64,000 nucleotides of DNA from Marinomonas profundi (GTDB lineage: Bacteria > Pseudomonadota > Gammaproteobacteria > Pseudomonadales > Marinomonadaceae): contig NZ_CP073013.1 of NCBI RefSeq assembly GCF_020694005.1, positions 3,234,578 through 3,298,577 on the forward strand. Direction: 5' to 3'. Below are positions 9,679 through 18,648 of the stretch, piece by piece. A program made the position numbers and the translations under genes. Below the pieces are notes generated by a model. It ran no database searches. It was not told where the DNA came from and worked only from the letters and a program-made list of their open reading frames with translations. The number at the start of each line of letters is the position of its first letter. Positions within the stretch are counted from its first letter, which is position 1.

Positions 9679-10763
9679 AAAGAAGTCCTTGAAGTACGTC
9701 GAACCAGTATCCAGATTAAATAGGGGCCGCCAACGACGGCCGTTACTATCCCCACAGGGAGCTCAATAGGAGACAAAATCGTGCGGCCTAAAAGGTCCGC
9801 TAGAATCATCACTAAAGCGCCCGTAAGCGCGGAACTTACCAATGGAATACCTCGATAACGCGCAAATACACGGGCTATTTCTGGCCCTACTAGCGCGACT
9901 AAGCCAACTGGCCCAGCCACCGCAACAGCAAGCCCGGTTAATGTAATGCAGAGCACCAGCGCGATAATTCGAATGTGTTTTATATTGGCACCCAGTCCGG
10001 TGATGACTTGGTCCGAAAAAGGCATTAACGCAAATTGCGTCGAAAATACTACACAAGCGATTAAGCAAATGGCCGTTCCGACGCCAAGGATATTCACCAT
10101 CAAAGCGTCACGGGCGCTTAAACTGCCGACTGTCCAAGGGTAAGCGCTGTTCGCAACATCAATACTGACTTGGCTCAACAGCAATTGTGTCACCGCCCCC
10201 GCTATGGCACCAATGCCGATGCCCGCCACAATAAAGCGATAACCTCGTGTACCACTGCCGCCAGCTAAGCCAAATGCTAACGCGGTCGCTGTGGCGGCAC
10301 CCGCTAACGCCATAACAGAAGGTGCCAATGAAATGCCTGTGCCAACGATCGAAGAAACCGCAAATGCCATCGCGGCGTTATCTATGCCGATAATGCCCGG
10401 TGTGGCAAGGCGATTTCGAGCCATGGTTTGCATTAAACAACCGGCTAAACTAAACGCCGCGCCGGTGAATAAAGCGGCCAATAAACGCGGTAAGCGCAAG
10501 TCCTGCACAATAAATTGATGCATTGGATTGCCTTGCCCTAATAGCGCGGCGATGACGTCTTTCGGCCAGATGGGCATGCTTCCTATGCCTAACGTAGTGA
10601 TACCGGCGAGAAGCAGGGCGAGCAATAGCCAAGCGTTGCGAACGAGTGCTTGTTTTTCTATTAATACTTCCACATACGGCCCAATAGAAAGTATCCGGTA
10701 ACCGTTTGGCGCGATGTCACTGTTGGCTGAATTGTGGGGCATAAAAAGACGGTGATTTATCAT
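9675..10763 (-). CDS. Ferric-siderophore ABC transporter permease (FecCD type), second
   Basis: A polytopic inner-membrane permease of 362 residues in the FecCD family. Family landmarks include LPRLLAALFTGAAFSLAGCLMQ, NRLATPGIIGIDNAA and GPVGLVALVGPEIAR. There are about 45 residues before the first membrane helix, longer than typical; the 4-base overlap with the upstream permease stop supports this start all the same. It presumably forms a heterodimer with the adjacent permease. Confidence 0.93.
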   Translation of the reverse strand: MINHRLFMPHNSANSDIAPNGYRILSIGPYVEVLIEKQALVRNAWLLLALLLAGITTLGIGSMPIWPKDVIAALLGQGNPMHQFIVQDLRLPRLLAALFTGAAFSLAGCLMQTMARNRLATPGIIGIDNAAMAFAVSSIVGTGISLAPSVMALAGAATATALAFGLAGGSGTRGYRFIVAGIGIGAIAGAVTQLLLSQVSIDVANSAYPWTVGSLSARDALMVNILGVGTAICLIACVVFSTQFALMPFSDQVITGLGANIKHIRIIALVLCITLTGLAVAVAGPVGLVALVGPEIARVFARYRGIPLVSSALTGALVMILADLLGRTILSPIELPVGIVTAVVGGPYLIWILVRRTSRTSL

Positions 10764-11779
10764 AATGTGGGCATTCTACGAGAGCGGACAATCAGTAAAA
10801 GAACAGGCGCCCCGACTATGGCTGTGAGGACACCAAGGGGCATTTCAGCGGGTTGAGCAACGAGGCGAGAGACAATATCCGCGGTAATCACAATGATTGG
10901 CCCTAGTGGTAAACAGAGCCATAAAGTACGACGAATATCAGCTCCAACCAAAGCGCGTGCCGCAAAAGGCACGACTAAGCCAATAAAGGCGACAGGGCCT
11001 GCAATGGCGGTGGCACCGCCAACTAAAAGCGCAACCGCGAGAATAACCACCGCGCGGATTTTCCTTGGCTTGTGACCGAGGCCTATCGCCACTCGTTCAC
11101 CAAGCGCCAGTGAGGCAAGTGGCTTGGCCGTGTAGAGAATACACAGGATGGCAATCAGCATGGATGGCAATACAGAGTAAAGGACGTTGCTGTCTCTGCC
11201 TGCCACACTGCCGGTGACCCAGAAACGAATTTCATCAGCGGCTCTTTGGTCAAACAGCAAAATTAAAGACGTCATTGCCAGTAACAAACTAGACAATGCA
11301 GCCCCCGCTAGCACTAAGCGAATGGGGTCGTTGTGTTGGCCTTGCATGCGCGCCACGCCGAGCACGCATAAGCAGCCAAGCAGCGCGCCAAATTGGGCAA
11401 TACCAACCGTGAGTGTGGCGGTACTGGCACCAAGCACTAGCGCCATGGCCACGGCGAAGGAGCTGCCCGCGCTGACGCCAAGTAAGCCAGGTTCGGCTAA
11501 TGGGTTACGGGCCACCGATTGCATTAACGCGCCAGCAATGCCTAACGTTAAGCCCACAAATAAACCCACTAGGGTTCGAGTGGCACGTAAGTGGAACACG
11601 GTGAACTGCGCGTCAGCGGAACCATTTCCGAGCAATGTTTGCAAAGAAGCCTGCACTGAAAGGCCACCAGCACCAAACAATAAGCTTAACAAGCAGCAAA
11701 GTGCCAGCGCGGCAAGCGCTGACATGAAAACATGGGATAATGGGCGTTGTGCCGGTGCTAAGTGAAACCAATTTATCAT
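10760..11779 (-). CDS. Ferric-siderophore ABC transporter permease (FecCD type), first
   Basis: A 339-residue FecCD-family inner-membrane permease. The marks are LRATRTLVGLFVGLTLGIAGALMQ, NPLAEPGLLGVSAGSS and GPVAFIGLVVPFAAR, all normal for this family. It starts 5 bases after the binding-protein gene and overlaps the second permease by 4 bases, so the order is binding protein, permease, permease, ATPase. The substrate is probably a ferric siderophore, but which one cannot be told because no outer-membrane receptor or biosynthesis gene lies in the window. Confidence 0.93.
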   Translation of the reverse strand: MINWFHLAPAQRPLSHVFMSALAALALCCLLSLLFGAGGLSVQASLQTLLGNGSADAQFTVFHLRATRTLVGLFVGLTLGIAGALMQSVARNPLAEPGLLGVSAGSSFAVAMALVLGASTATLTVGIAQFGALLGCLCVLGVARMQGQHNDPIRLVLAGAALSSLLLAMTSLILLFDQRAADEIRFWVTGSVAGRDSNVLYSVLPSMLIAILCILYTAKPLASLALGERVAIGLGHKPRKIRAVVILAVALLVGGATAIAGPVAFIGLVVPFAARALVGADIRRTLWLCLPLGPIIVITADIVSRLVAQPAEMPLGVLTAIVGAPVLLLIVRSRRMPTL

Positions 11780-11784
11780 CGAGG

Positions 11785-12741
11785 TTACTGGATCTGGTGA
11801 TCAATAATGGCTTCAATATCATCTAATATGGCATGGGCAGCAAGAGGTCCGGAGGCACTGGTCCATAGTTGACCGTTGACGGTAAAAACATGGTCTTGTT
11901 TGACGACATTCAAACGGGAAAACGACGGTGAGCTTTTCGCCGCCTCAAGCGCATCTTTGCCTTCGGTGTTTAAGGTTGCCAGAAATAACCAGTCGCTGTC
12001 GACTTTCGATAAATTTTCTAAGCTTAGAGGGCTACTGTGTGGGCGGCCTGCTTTGATCACGCCGGCGTCATTAACCGCAAAGCCTGTCGCAGTGAGTATG
12101 CCGGTTGCGAAGATAGTGGAGGACATAACAATGGGGCCTTGTGGCATCCAGCGCGCTAACGTAGCGGAACGTTCGGTTGCTGGAATTTTTGCCGTTACAC
12201 GTGTTTTTAAGGCGCTTTCTCGCTCTTTCAACGCTTCTAGAAGGTCGTCCATTTGAGCGCTTTTGTTTAGGGCTTGTGCATAGGTGCGAGCAATAGTGAT
12301 CCAGGCGTCTGCTGTCATACCTGGGGTGACAGGGACTATAGTCGGCGCGATTTTAGACAAAATATCATACTGTGCCTTAGGCAATGAAGACGACGCCAAT
12401 ATCAGTTCAGGACGATGAGACGCGATGGCCTCTAGATTGCTTTGTCGTGATGTACCGACAATATTGACACCCGCAGCGCGTTGTTGGATATATTCGGCAA
12501 CAGAATCACCACCGCGAGTCGCGACAGCGCCCAATGGAATAACGTCCAATGCAATGGCACTGTCCAATGCGTCTTCGGATAAAGCCACCACACGTTTCAC
12601 ATCATCATTGACTTGGACGTTGCCATACTGGGTGGCAATCGTTAATTCGCCGGCGAACGCACTCGCTGCAAACACACTTACCGACGAAGTCACACAAATA
12701 CCGAGCAATGCTTTTTGAAAAGAGGGACGACTAAACAACAT
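11785..12741 (-). CDS. Ferric-siderophore ABC transporter, periplasmic binding protein
   Basis: A 318-residue class III (helical backbone) binding protein. I place the start at the ATG giving MLFSRPSF, 33 bases inside the longest reading frame, because an AAGGA site stands just upstream. A Sec signal peptide ends near SAFAG. The mature protein shows KRVVALSEDALDSAIAL, then HRPELILASS, as expected for a FecB/FhuD-type protein. It is the first gene of the operon, behind a candidate Fur box, and so should be made under iron limitation. Confidence 0.92.
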   Translation of the reverse strand: MLFSRPSFQKALLGICVTSSVSVFAASAFAGELTIATQYGNVQVNDDVKRVVALSEDALDSAIALDVIPLGAVATRGGDSVAEYIQQRAAGVNIVGTSRQSNLEAIASHRPELILASSSLPKAQYDILSKIAPTIVPVTPGMTADAWITIARTYAQALNKSAQMDDLLEALKERESALKTRVTAKIPATERSATLARWMPQGPIVMSSTIFATGILTATGFAVNDAGVIKAGRPHSSPLSLENLSKVDSDWLFLATLNTEGKDALEAAKSSPSFSRLNVVKQDHVFTVNGQLWTSASGPLAAHAILDDIEAIIDHQIQ

Positions 12742-12843
12742 AACAAATTCCTTTAAATGGACTATCGACAGCACATACTTCGCGTATTATTTGAAATAAA
12801 ACATCGCGTTGATTGGGGGGTGCTTACTAGGGGAATAAACTTC

Positions 12844-12862
12844 GATAATGATAACGCTTCTT
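12844..12862 (-). promoter_or_regulatory. Candidate Fur box
   Basis: The plus strand reads GATAATGATAACGCTTCTT here. The first 11 bases equal the 19-base Fur consensus and the second half matches partly. It lies about 100 bases before the siderophore binding-protein start, where iron-dependent repression would be expected. The transcription start is not located. Confidence 0.5.
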
Positions 12863-12928
12863 ATTATTCTTTTTAACGGGTTGTGTGTAATAAAATGCAA
12901 CAAAAAGTGCAACGTGATGTTTTATGAT

Positions 12929-13026
12929 GTGAGTTGTGAGTTGTGAGTTGTGAGTTGTGAGTTGTGAGTTGTGAGTTGTGAGTTGTGAGTTGTGAGTTGT
13001 GAGTTGTGAGTTGTGAGTTGTGAGTT
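12929..13026. repeat. Tandem heptamer repeat, 14 copies of GTGAGTT
   Basis: Ninety-eight bases made of 14 uninterrupted copies of a 7-base unit. It lies between the stop of the lipase gene (minus strand) and the Fur-type control region of the siderophore operon (also minus strand), 67 bases upstream of the candidate Fur box. It is outside any coding frame. A perfect array of this length should change copy number by slippage. It is not a CRISPR array because it has no spacers. Confidence 0.98.
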
Positions 13027-13039
13027 GAGGCTAAAAACG

Positions 13040-13909
13040 TCAGTCAAATGAAAAACCAAATAGATTGATGTCTGTTTTGTAGTCTACTTCTACTGATGAG
13101 CTTTGTAGCGCGTTAATTGTGTTGAGGTAGGTGGTCATTTGATGTGCTATGAGATTTTTTTCGTTAGGGATTGAGGTGGTAAACTTTGTGGCTCTTAGCA
13201 TGCTTTTTAGGCCATTAGTTCGAGCAAATTCTTTGTTATCCATCAAGATGATTTCTTCGCCCATATGCCAGTAAATATCCAAGTCTCGAATTTGCATTGG
13301 GCTGATGGGTGGTACGAGAGGAACAATGTCCTGTGCGGTGACGATTCTGGTTAGCGGTAAGTCAGTAAACTTTTTTGCCCCAGTAACGTTGGTGACTTTA
13401 GGCTGACCAAAGGTCACCACCTGGCTAATCTGGTAGCCATCTTGTTGCATGTATAGGGCAAGAATAACGGCAATGGCACCGCCTAGGCTGTGTCCCGTTA
13501 TTTGAACGGTTTGTTGTTTGCTTAAAAAGGGTTTGATATCGGCATATACCGCTTTGGCGCCAGAGGCAAAGCCTTGATGTAGCTTAATATCAAGTTGAGC
13601 ATCGGGTTTTAGTTCAAGATCCAAATCTAACATGGCGTTTTCTAAATTGGCGGTGCCGCGAATTGCAATGGTCTGCTGTGAAGGGGTTTGACTTAAAAAA
13701 TAGCTGACTTGAGAGGCGGGGATAATGGATTGATGTAGCAGTGTTTCGCCTTGTTCCTTTAAGCGTTGTTGGAGTGTGTTGGGCGCTAGGTAAGTGTCGT
13801 CTGATAATTTGGCTTGGTGTTTTATTGTGGCAAAATCGGGTGCGGCAAACACGGATGGGAATGAAAGCAAGAACAGGCAGAGTACTAAAATAAGCTTAGA
13901 GTTTGGCAT
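13040..13909 (-). CDS. Lipase family protein (class 3 lipase fold), secreted
   Basis: A 289-residue alpha/beta hydrolase with a Sec signal peptide (cleavage likely after VFA). The nucleophile elbow is GHSLGGA near residue 140; the aspartate is probably in TAQDIVPLVPP and the histidine in DIYWHMGEE, which completes a triad in the class 3 lipase order. QQTIAIRGT is the usual oxyanion strand. Substrate is probably an acylglycerol or another ester in the periplasm or outside the cell. The heptamer repeat lies 13 bases past its stop. Confidence 0.85.
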   Translation of the reverse strand: MPNSKLILVLCLFLLSFPSVFAAPDFATIKHQAKLSDDTYLAPNTLQQRLKEQGETLLHQSIIPASQVSYFLSQTPSQQTIAIRGTANLENAMLDLDLELKPDAQLDIKLHQGFASGAKAVYADIKPFLSKQQTVQITGHSLGGAIAVILALYMQQDGYQISQVVTFGQPKVTNVTGAKKFTDLPLTRIVTAQDIVPLVPPISPMQIRDLDIYWHMGEEIILMDNKEFARTNGLKSMLRATKFTTSIPNEKNLIAHQMTTYLNTINALQSSSVEVDYKTDINLFGFSFD

Positions 13910-13966
13910 GAGTTGGGGGCCGTCAATACAGTTGTGGCTTGAGGTATGGGCAGTTTAAACCCTAGT

Positions 13967-13996
13967 GCAGGTGCGCCATTGACTGGGCGTGCCTGC
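13967..13996 (-). terminator. Imperfect hairpin downstream of msrB
   Basis: GCAGGTGCGCC pairs with GGCGTGCCTGC through 11 positions with two wobble pairs and a short loop. It lies 24 bases past the msrB stop on the minus strand. The T tract is poor, so this is a tentative terminator call. Confidence 0.4.
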
Positions 13997-14019
13997 CTGT
14001 TGGTGCTTTTACAAGAGTG

Positions 14020-14385
14020 TTATTCTTGGCGGATAAATTTCATCGATATGGCGTTTACACAATGGCGAATATTGTTTTCGGTGAGTCTTTCGCCTTCAAA
14101 CACATGGCCTAGGTGGCCGTTGCAGTTGGCGCAAACAATTTCGATTCGACGGCCATCGGCGTCGGGCACACGGGTGACTGAATTAGGGATTTCATCGTCG
14201 AAGCTTGGCCAGCCACAATGGGAAATGAACTTGTGTTCAGAGGTATAAAGCGGGGCGTCACACTGACGACAAACGTATAAACCGCCTTCCATTGTGTCTG
14301 TGTATTCGCCTGTAAAAGGGCGTTCTGTGCCTTTATCAAGGATCACTCTGGCTTCTTCAGGGGTTAGCTTATTATAGGTGTTCAT
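14020..14385 (-). CDS. msrB: Peptide-methionine (R)-S-oxide reductase MsrB
   Basis: Reduces the R form of methionine sulfoxide in proteins. About 121 residues from the ATG giving [15 protein letters not shown]; two in-frame starts (GTG at 14409, ATG at 14394) lie upstream and cannot be excluded. Two CxxC zinc pairs are present (CRQC and CANC), with GWPSF in the substrate site and the catalytic cysteine in [12 protein letters not shown]. Typical bacterial length. It stands alone, with a GFA-type gene upstream on the same strand about 100 bases away. Confidence 0.95.
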   Translation of the reverse strand: MNTYNKLTPEEARVILDKGTERPFTGEYTDTMEGGLYVCRQCDAPLYTSEHKFISHCGWPSFDDEIPNSVTRVPDADGRRIEIVCANCNGHLGHVFEGERLTENNIRHCVNAISMKFIRQE

Positions 14386-14491
14386 AGGCTTCATTCTCTT
14401 ACTGACCACTGTCTGGGATATGAGGGCATTATGACATGCCTTACTGGATTATATTAAGACAATAAAATGCATGCATTGTGAGTGTTCTAAT

Positions 14492-14893
14492 TTACGTCAC
14501 AGGGCGTTCTTCATATTGCGGTATGTCATCACAGATTTCGTGCCATTCTGCTTTTGAGCCAACAAAAATATGTGAAGAAGGTTTGCCTTCTATCTTGGCG
14601 TCAAGTGTGCCAATTCTGAGGCGCAATAATTCAGGCATATGCGGGCGTCGGCTGTAGAGAGGTGAGGCGCATCGTTTGCAAAAAACACGAAATACCCCTG
14701 GGGAGGATTCGTATTCAGCGAGTAGTTCTTCGCCTTTTAGCAGGGCAAAAGCGGTGCTTGGAATCGCAGCGTTCGCGGCGAAAGCAGAGCCATTGGCCTT
14801 ACGGCAGTTTTGACAGTGGCATTGCATAATGTCGCCGAGTTCACTGCGTATCTCGTATTGAATGCCGTTGCATAGACAGCTTCCGGATAACAT
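14492..14893 (-). CDS. GFA family protein (CENP-V/GFA zinc fold)
   Basis: A 133-residue protein of the glutathione-dependent formaldehyde-activating enzyme fold. The zinc ligands are visible as CLCNGIQYEI, CHCQNCRKANGSAF and FCKRCASPLYSRRP. The family is named after a formaldehyde-glutathione enzyme, but most members have no proven substrate, so only the family is assigned. GGAG stands a few bases before the ATG. Confidence 0.85.
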   Translation of the reverse strand: MLSGSCLCNGIQYEIRSELGDIMQCHCQNCRKANGSAFAANAAIPSTAFALLKGEELLAEYESSPGVFRVFCKRCASPLYSRRPHMPELLRLRIGTLDAKIEGKPSSHIFVGSKAEWHEICDDIPQYEERPVT

Positions 14894-15180
14894 AGTTTTC
14901 TCCTTTTGATACCTTTTTAATCAGTAGGCGGGGGAATACCGGTGTTTTATTTGATTTTCTCCGCCGCTTGTCCAAAACACTGTAGTGGTATTTTGTGGTT
15001 TCATCAACGATTGAGAGTGGAGAATAATGGCAGAAAATGTGATTTTCAATGCAATAATGCGGTATAAATATAGAAGGTCTAGTCTGTTGTACAAGTGCTT
15101 TTTATCAATGTTGCTTGTTTGTTTTTAATCGTACTTGCAGCGCAGGCTATAGGGTGTATGAAAATAGTTAGGAGCAACCA

Positions 15181-15891
15181 GTGAGTCAAACATTTGAATC
15201 AATATTTAAAGATAACATTCAGCGTATGCATTATCAGGTTGATGGATTGAACGCGGATAAGAGCCATCTTCAAGTTGTCATTTGGCCAACTTTTTCGGGC
15301 TTGAGCCAATTTGAAAAAGACATTGCGGATTACATTGCGTCATTGGGGTTCTCCGTGACCGCTCTGGATTTGTATGGCGTGGAGCATAATCCGGTCGACA
15401 TGGATGAGAAGCGTGCCAAAATGGGCGCCTTGCTGGCAGAGGCTGAATCTCTGCATGCACTGCAATATGAGCTCACACAATCTGCCTGCGATGCGATTCA
15501 AGGAAAGATGATTATTCACGTTGGGTTTTGTTTAGGGGGACGTTTGGCTTTAGAGGCCGGCTTGCATTTTTCGCAGAGTGTGGGAGTGGCGAGCTTTCAT
15601 GGATTGATGAGTTTTTTTCGTGCTCAATCGGCAGAAAAAGCCAATACAAAAAGCAAAATCCTAGTTTTAAATGGTCATCAAGACCCTTTGGTTACAGAGT
15701 CAGATGCTCAAGATGCAAAGCGTTATTGGGCGAGTTTGGGGATGGATTTTCAGTTTGTTGATTTCGGTAATGCGGTGCATTCTTTCATGCTGCCAAGCGC
15801 TGATAATCCAGATCATGGCAGTCAGTATCATCCGTTAGTTGCGCAACGAGCTTATGGATATTTAGCCAACTTTTTAGAAGAGTTTGTCTGA
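15181..15891 (+). CDS. Dienelactone hydrolase family protein
   Basis: A 236-residue alpha/beta hydrolase starting at GTG with an AGGAG site 8 bases before. The nucleophile is cysteine in GFCLGGRLALEAG near residue 122, the aspartate is in NGHQDPLV and the histidine in AVHSFMLP, the C-D-H triad of dienelactone hydrolases. FHGLM after the elbow is also usual. No chloroaromatic pathway genes lie near, so a general hydrolase role is more likely than chlorocatechol breakdown. The preceding 287 bases hold no gene. Confidence 0.85.
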   Translation: MSQTFESIFKDNIQRMHYQVDGLNADKSHLQVVIWPTFSGLSQFEKDIADYIASLGFSVTALDLYGVEHNPVDMDEKRAKMGALLAEAESLHALQYELTQSACDAIQGKMIIHVGFCLGGRLALEAGLHFSQSVGVASFHGLMSFFRAQSAEKANTKSKILVLNGHQDPLVTESDAQDAKRYWASLGMDFQFVDFGNAVHSFMLPSADNPDHGSQYHPLVAQRAYGYLANFLEEFV

Positions 15892-15903
15892 AATGGTGAT
15901 GGG

Positions 15904-16530
15904 TTATTGATTAAACGCGGTGTTATTTAAACTTTGGTCAACACTGTAGATAGTCCAGCGCTCATTGGCGAATTGTTGTTTGGCAAAAACTTCTGCCACG
16001 ACGCGACGATTTTGCTTTCTGCCCGCTTCGGTGTCATTGCTGGCAACAGGGCGTGTTTCACCATAGCCGACTCCTTTTACTCGATCTGAGTGGATTCTAA
16101 AGCTATCAATTAAGACGTTGGCAATGGCTGAGGCGCGTTGTTGAGATAAGTCTCGATTTAGCTCAGCGCCACCTTGGCTATCCGTATGCCCTTCAATGAC
16201 AACGTTGCTGGTGGGGTTGTCTTGCAAAAATTTGGCGAGTGCTTTCAGCTCTGTAAAAAAACGCGGCTTGATATCGGCTTTGCCTGAGTCAAAAAGTACG
16301 TTTAACTCAACGGATAACAATTTTGTTGTTTGGTTGGGGCAGCCGTCATTGTCGATGGCGGCGCCTTTTGGGGTGTCAGGACAAAGGTCGCGTGCGTCAA
16401 TAACACCGTCTCGATCAGCATCTGCCAGACGTGCCTGAATATTTGCTGCATACAAGCTTTCTGCAACCGCAAAATGGCTAAATATGGCCAGCGAAATAGC
16501 TAGGCTGCTGAATCTGATGAAAGTCTTCAT
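15904..16530 (-). CDS. OmpA family protein with calcium-binding TSP3-like repeat
   Basis: A 208-residue envelope protein with a Sec signal peptide ending near AVA. Next comes a short thrombospondin type 3-like repeat (DADRDGVIDARDLCPDTPKG, then DNDGCP), and a C-terminal OmpA peptidoglycan-binding domain (VVIEGHTDSQGGAELNRDLSQQRA and GYGETRPVASN). No beta-barrel domain is present, so it probably tethers something to the cell wall rather than forming a pore. Confidence 0.88.
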   Translation of the reverse strand: MKTFIRFSSLAISLAIFSHFAVAESLYAANIQARLADADRDGVIDARDLCPDTPKGAAIDNDGCPNQTTKLLSVELNVLFDSGKADIKPRFFTELKALAKFLQDNPTSNVVIEGHTDSQGGAELNRDLSQQRASAIANVLIDSFRIHSDRVKGVGYGETRPVASNDTEAGRKQNRRVVAEVFAKQQFANERWTIYSVDQSLNNTAFNQ

Positions 16531-16653
16531 GACGTTATTAAATCCTCTTTAATGTCCGATAATCCATTTAGCTTAAGAAAAACCGACGCACGCGACTAGG
16601 GCTTTTTTGTAGCTTTGTATGAGCAGTTAAAAAAAATTGTAAATTTATGTAAC

Positions 16654-17076
16654 TTACCAGCTGCCAACGTTTTCCATAGAAGCCCAAGGTTCAGCAGCGT
16701 CAAGAGAACCATCTTTTTGCAGAAGCTCGATTGAAATACCATTAGGGTCTTTAATGAACGCCATATGGCCATCACGAGGTGGACGCAATATGGTAACGCC
16801 TAGGGATTGCAGCTTTTCGCATACTTGATAGATGTTCTCGACTTGAAAAGCGAGGTGGCCGAATTGGTCGCCGCCAGTGTAGGTGCGATCACTCCAGTTG
16901 TGAGTTAACTCTACTTCGGGGGCGCCTTGTTCCTCGGCGTAGTAAATGAGCGAGAACTGGCCTTTTTCACTGTCCATACGGCGTGTTTGAATAAGCCCTA
17001 GGCCTTCAGTATAAAAAGTATGACTTTCTTCTGGTTTATCTGTTCTTATCATGGCGTGTAAATATCGAATGGACAT
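16654..17076 (-). CDS. Glyoxalase I-like VOC family protein
   Basis: A 140-residue vicinal oxygen chelate protein. The four metal ligands of glyoxalase I (lactoylglutathione lyase, GloA) can be placed: H in RYLHAMIRT, E in VELTHNW, H in FGHLAFQV and E in ISIELLQK. It therefore may isomerise the methylglyoxal-glutathione adduct. It lacks a loop seen in E. coli GloA and extends past the last ligand by about 20 residues, so another VOC substrate remains possible. AAGGAG precedes the ATG. Confidence 0.85.
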   Translation of the reverse strand: MSIRYLHAMIRTDKPEESHTFYTEGLGLIQTRRMDSEKGQFSLIYYAEEQGAPEVELTHNWSDRTYTGGDQFGHLAFQVENIYQVCEKLQSLGVTILRPPRDGHMAFIKDPNGISIELLQKDGSLDAAEPWASMENVGSW

Positions 17077-17183
17077 GACAACTCCTTAATTTGATTAAAT
17101 TTAGTGGCTATTATTGCAGTATCGATTGGTTAATTCAAAGCGATGAGCAGAAGACTTTTCGTAATGGGAACGGGTGCGCCTTC

Positions 17184-17501
17184 TTATTCTTCCCAAACCC
17201 AGCGTAAAGGGTCGCCAAAGTCATCGTAGATGATTTTTTTCTTAGGGCGTTTTTTGACGGGGCTTGTTGGTGGCGATTTGCTGTGTTTTCGTTGTTGAAT
17301 CGCCGCAACAACGTGATTTAATGGCGTGCGATCTTGTTTCGGCTCGTTAAAGCCTAGGTGGCTCGTGTTATACTTGCCATCAACTAAACCAGATTCACCC
17401 ATGTCGACTTGCTGGATCGTTCCGTTTTTCTTGATAAATTGATCTACCAGAGATTCAAGTTCTTTTCGTGTGTCTCTCTTTGTGGTTTTTGGTTTTATCA
17501 T
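17184..17501 (-). CDS. Small hypothetical protein, highly charged
   Basis: A 105-residue protein I do not recognise with confidence. It has a lysine-rich start, the segment QFIKKNGTIQQVDMGESG near residue 22, a Lys/Pro-rich linker (SPVKKRPKKK) and an acidic-aromatic end (DDFGDPLRWVWEE). The first segment resembles a motif in small gammaproteobacterial proteins of unknown role. No signal peptide or membrane helix. It is divergent from the nucleoid-associated protein gene, with 86 bases between. Confidence 0.6.
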   Translation of the reverse strand: MIKPKTTKRDTRKELESLVDQFIKKNGTIQQVDMGESGLVDGKYNTSHLGFNEPKQDRTPLNHVVAAIQQRKHSKSPPTSPVKKRPKKKIIYDDFGDPLRWVWEE

Positions 17502-17587
17502 AGTGTTTTGGTTTGGGAAGATCCTATTAGAAATCGATGGGTTAAAAAATGATCGTAATCATCCATATTAAACGTAAGAGGTAGCTG

Positions 17588-18616
17588 GTGTCTATTAGCA
17601 ACTTAATTGTGCATGAGATTCAAAAACAGGAAGGCGAGCGTAAAGCGATATTGATTGCGCGCCCAAATGAGAACCCTGTTGATGGACAGGCGGAAGCGCT
17701 GTCCGCTCAGGTAACGAATCTATTTAATCGTTCTGGTATGAATACCGGACGTTTTGTTAACCCTCAAGGAAGTGAGGAGGGCGCGCAATTACCCGCTTTA
17801 CTGTTTAAGCATTTTAAAAGCGATACTTTTGTGGATTTTGCGGGGTTCAGCAAAGACTGCGCGGCGGAGTACCTAAAGTATTTAGAGCCGGTTGAGGAAG
17901 CGGAAGGTGGCTTGTTGTGGTTTAACCATTACGAATTACACGACACGCACTTTTTATACATAGTGATGTTGAAGCGCAAAAAAGGCATTGGCCTTGGTGC
18001 AGATCTAAGTTTGTCACAAATTGAACAAATTGAGATGGAAAAGCTGCACATGTCACTGCGTATTAATTTGACAGCGTGGCAAGCGGGTGATGAAGGTCGT
18101 TATATTTCGTTCCGTTTTGGTCGCGCGCCTAAATTTGAGAGTGAATATTTCACCCAGTTTATCGGCTGTGATGAGCCTAAAGTAGCGGCCAAAGAAACCC
18201 GCAAGCTGGTGGATTTGACCTCGGCGTTTTGTCAGTCAGAGGGAATGCCCTCCAAACAAGCGAATGAATTTAAAAAAGTGGTGTCTGAGCATTGCCAAGC
18301 GAAAGCGCAAGATCGAGAGCCATTGGCGATCAAGGACATTGCGTCTCAGGTGGAGTCTCGATTCTCTATTGAACAGGCGAATAAGTTTTTAGAAATCGCC
18401 GATTCTGATAGCTTTAAGATGGAAAAAGAAATTTTTGTCGAGAAAGCGGCGCTGAAAAAGTTGACGCGTTTGTCTGGTAGCTCGCGCGCCTTGACGATCA
18501 GTTTTGACAGTGAATTGTTGGGCGAATCTGTGGCGTTTGATGCAGACTCTGGCACGCTGACGATTAAAGACTTGCCGAAGAGTCTGCTGAAACAATTACA
18601 ATCAATGTCGAATTAA
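17588..18616 (+). CDS. yejK: Nucleoid-associated protein, NdpA/YejK family
   Basis: A 342-residue protein starting at GTG. It has the NdpA family layout: an N-terminal domain with LYIVMLKRKKG-type strands, a conserved middle (YISFRFGRAPKFESEYFTQFIGC), and a helical C-terminal part. The E. coli homologue YejK is a spermidine-nucleoid-associated protein of 335 residues, so length fits. Function beyond association with the nucleoid is unclear. It ends 32 bases from the convergent HAD gene, with a 16-base palindrome between. Confidence 0.9.
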   Translation: MSISNLIVHEIQKQEGERKAILIARPNENPVDGQAEALSAQVTNLFNRSGMNTGRFVNPQGSEEGAQLPALLFKHFKSDTFVDFAGFSKDCAAEYLKYLEPVEEAEGGLLWFNHYELHDTHFLYIVMLKRKKGIGLGADLSLSQIEQIEMEKLHMSLRINLTAWQAGDEGRYISFRFGRAPKFESEYFTQFIGCDEPKVAAKETRKLVDLTSAFCQSEGMPSKQANEFKKVVSEHCQAKAQDREPLAIKDIASQVESRFSIEQANKFLEIADSDSFKMEKEIFVEKAALKKLTRLSGSSRALTISFDSELLGESVAFDADSGTLTIKDLPKSLLKQLQSMSN

Positions 18617-18623
18617 CACACTA

Positions 18624-18639
18624 ACCTTAATATTAAGGT
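18624..18639. terminator. Perfect palindrome between convergent genes
   Basis: ACCTTAATATTAAGGT is a 16-base perfect palindrome between the stops of the nucleoid-protein gene and the HAD gene. Its position suggests a shared transcription end, but there is no T tract, so the call is weak. Confidence 0.3.
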
Positions 18640-18648
18640 ATGGCTTGC

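Noticed and set aside
11187-11765. 192-codon plus-strand ORF
   Set aside because: It is a shadow of the siderophore permease gene on the other strand; composition is biased and no motif is present.
12929-13026. Possible CRISPR-like array
   Set aside because: The unit is 7 bases with no spacers; it is a simple tandem repeat.
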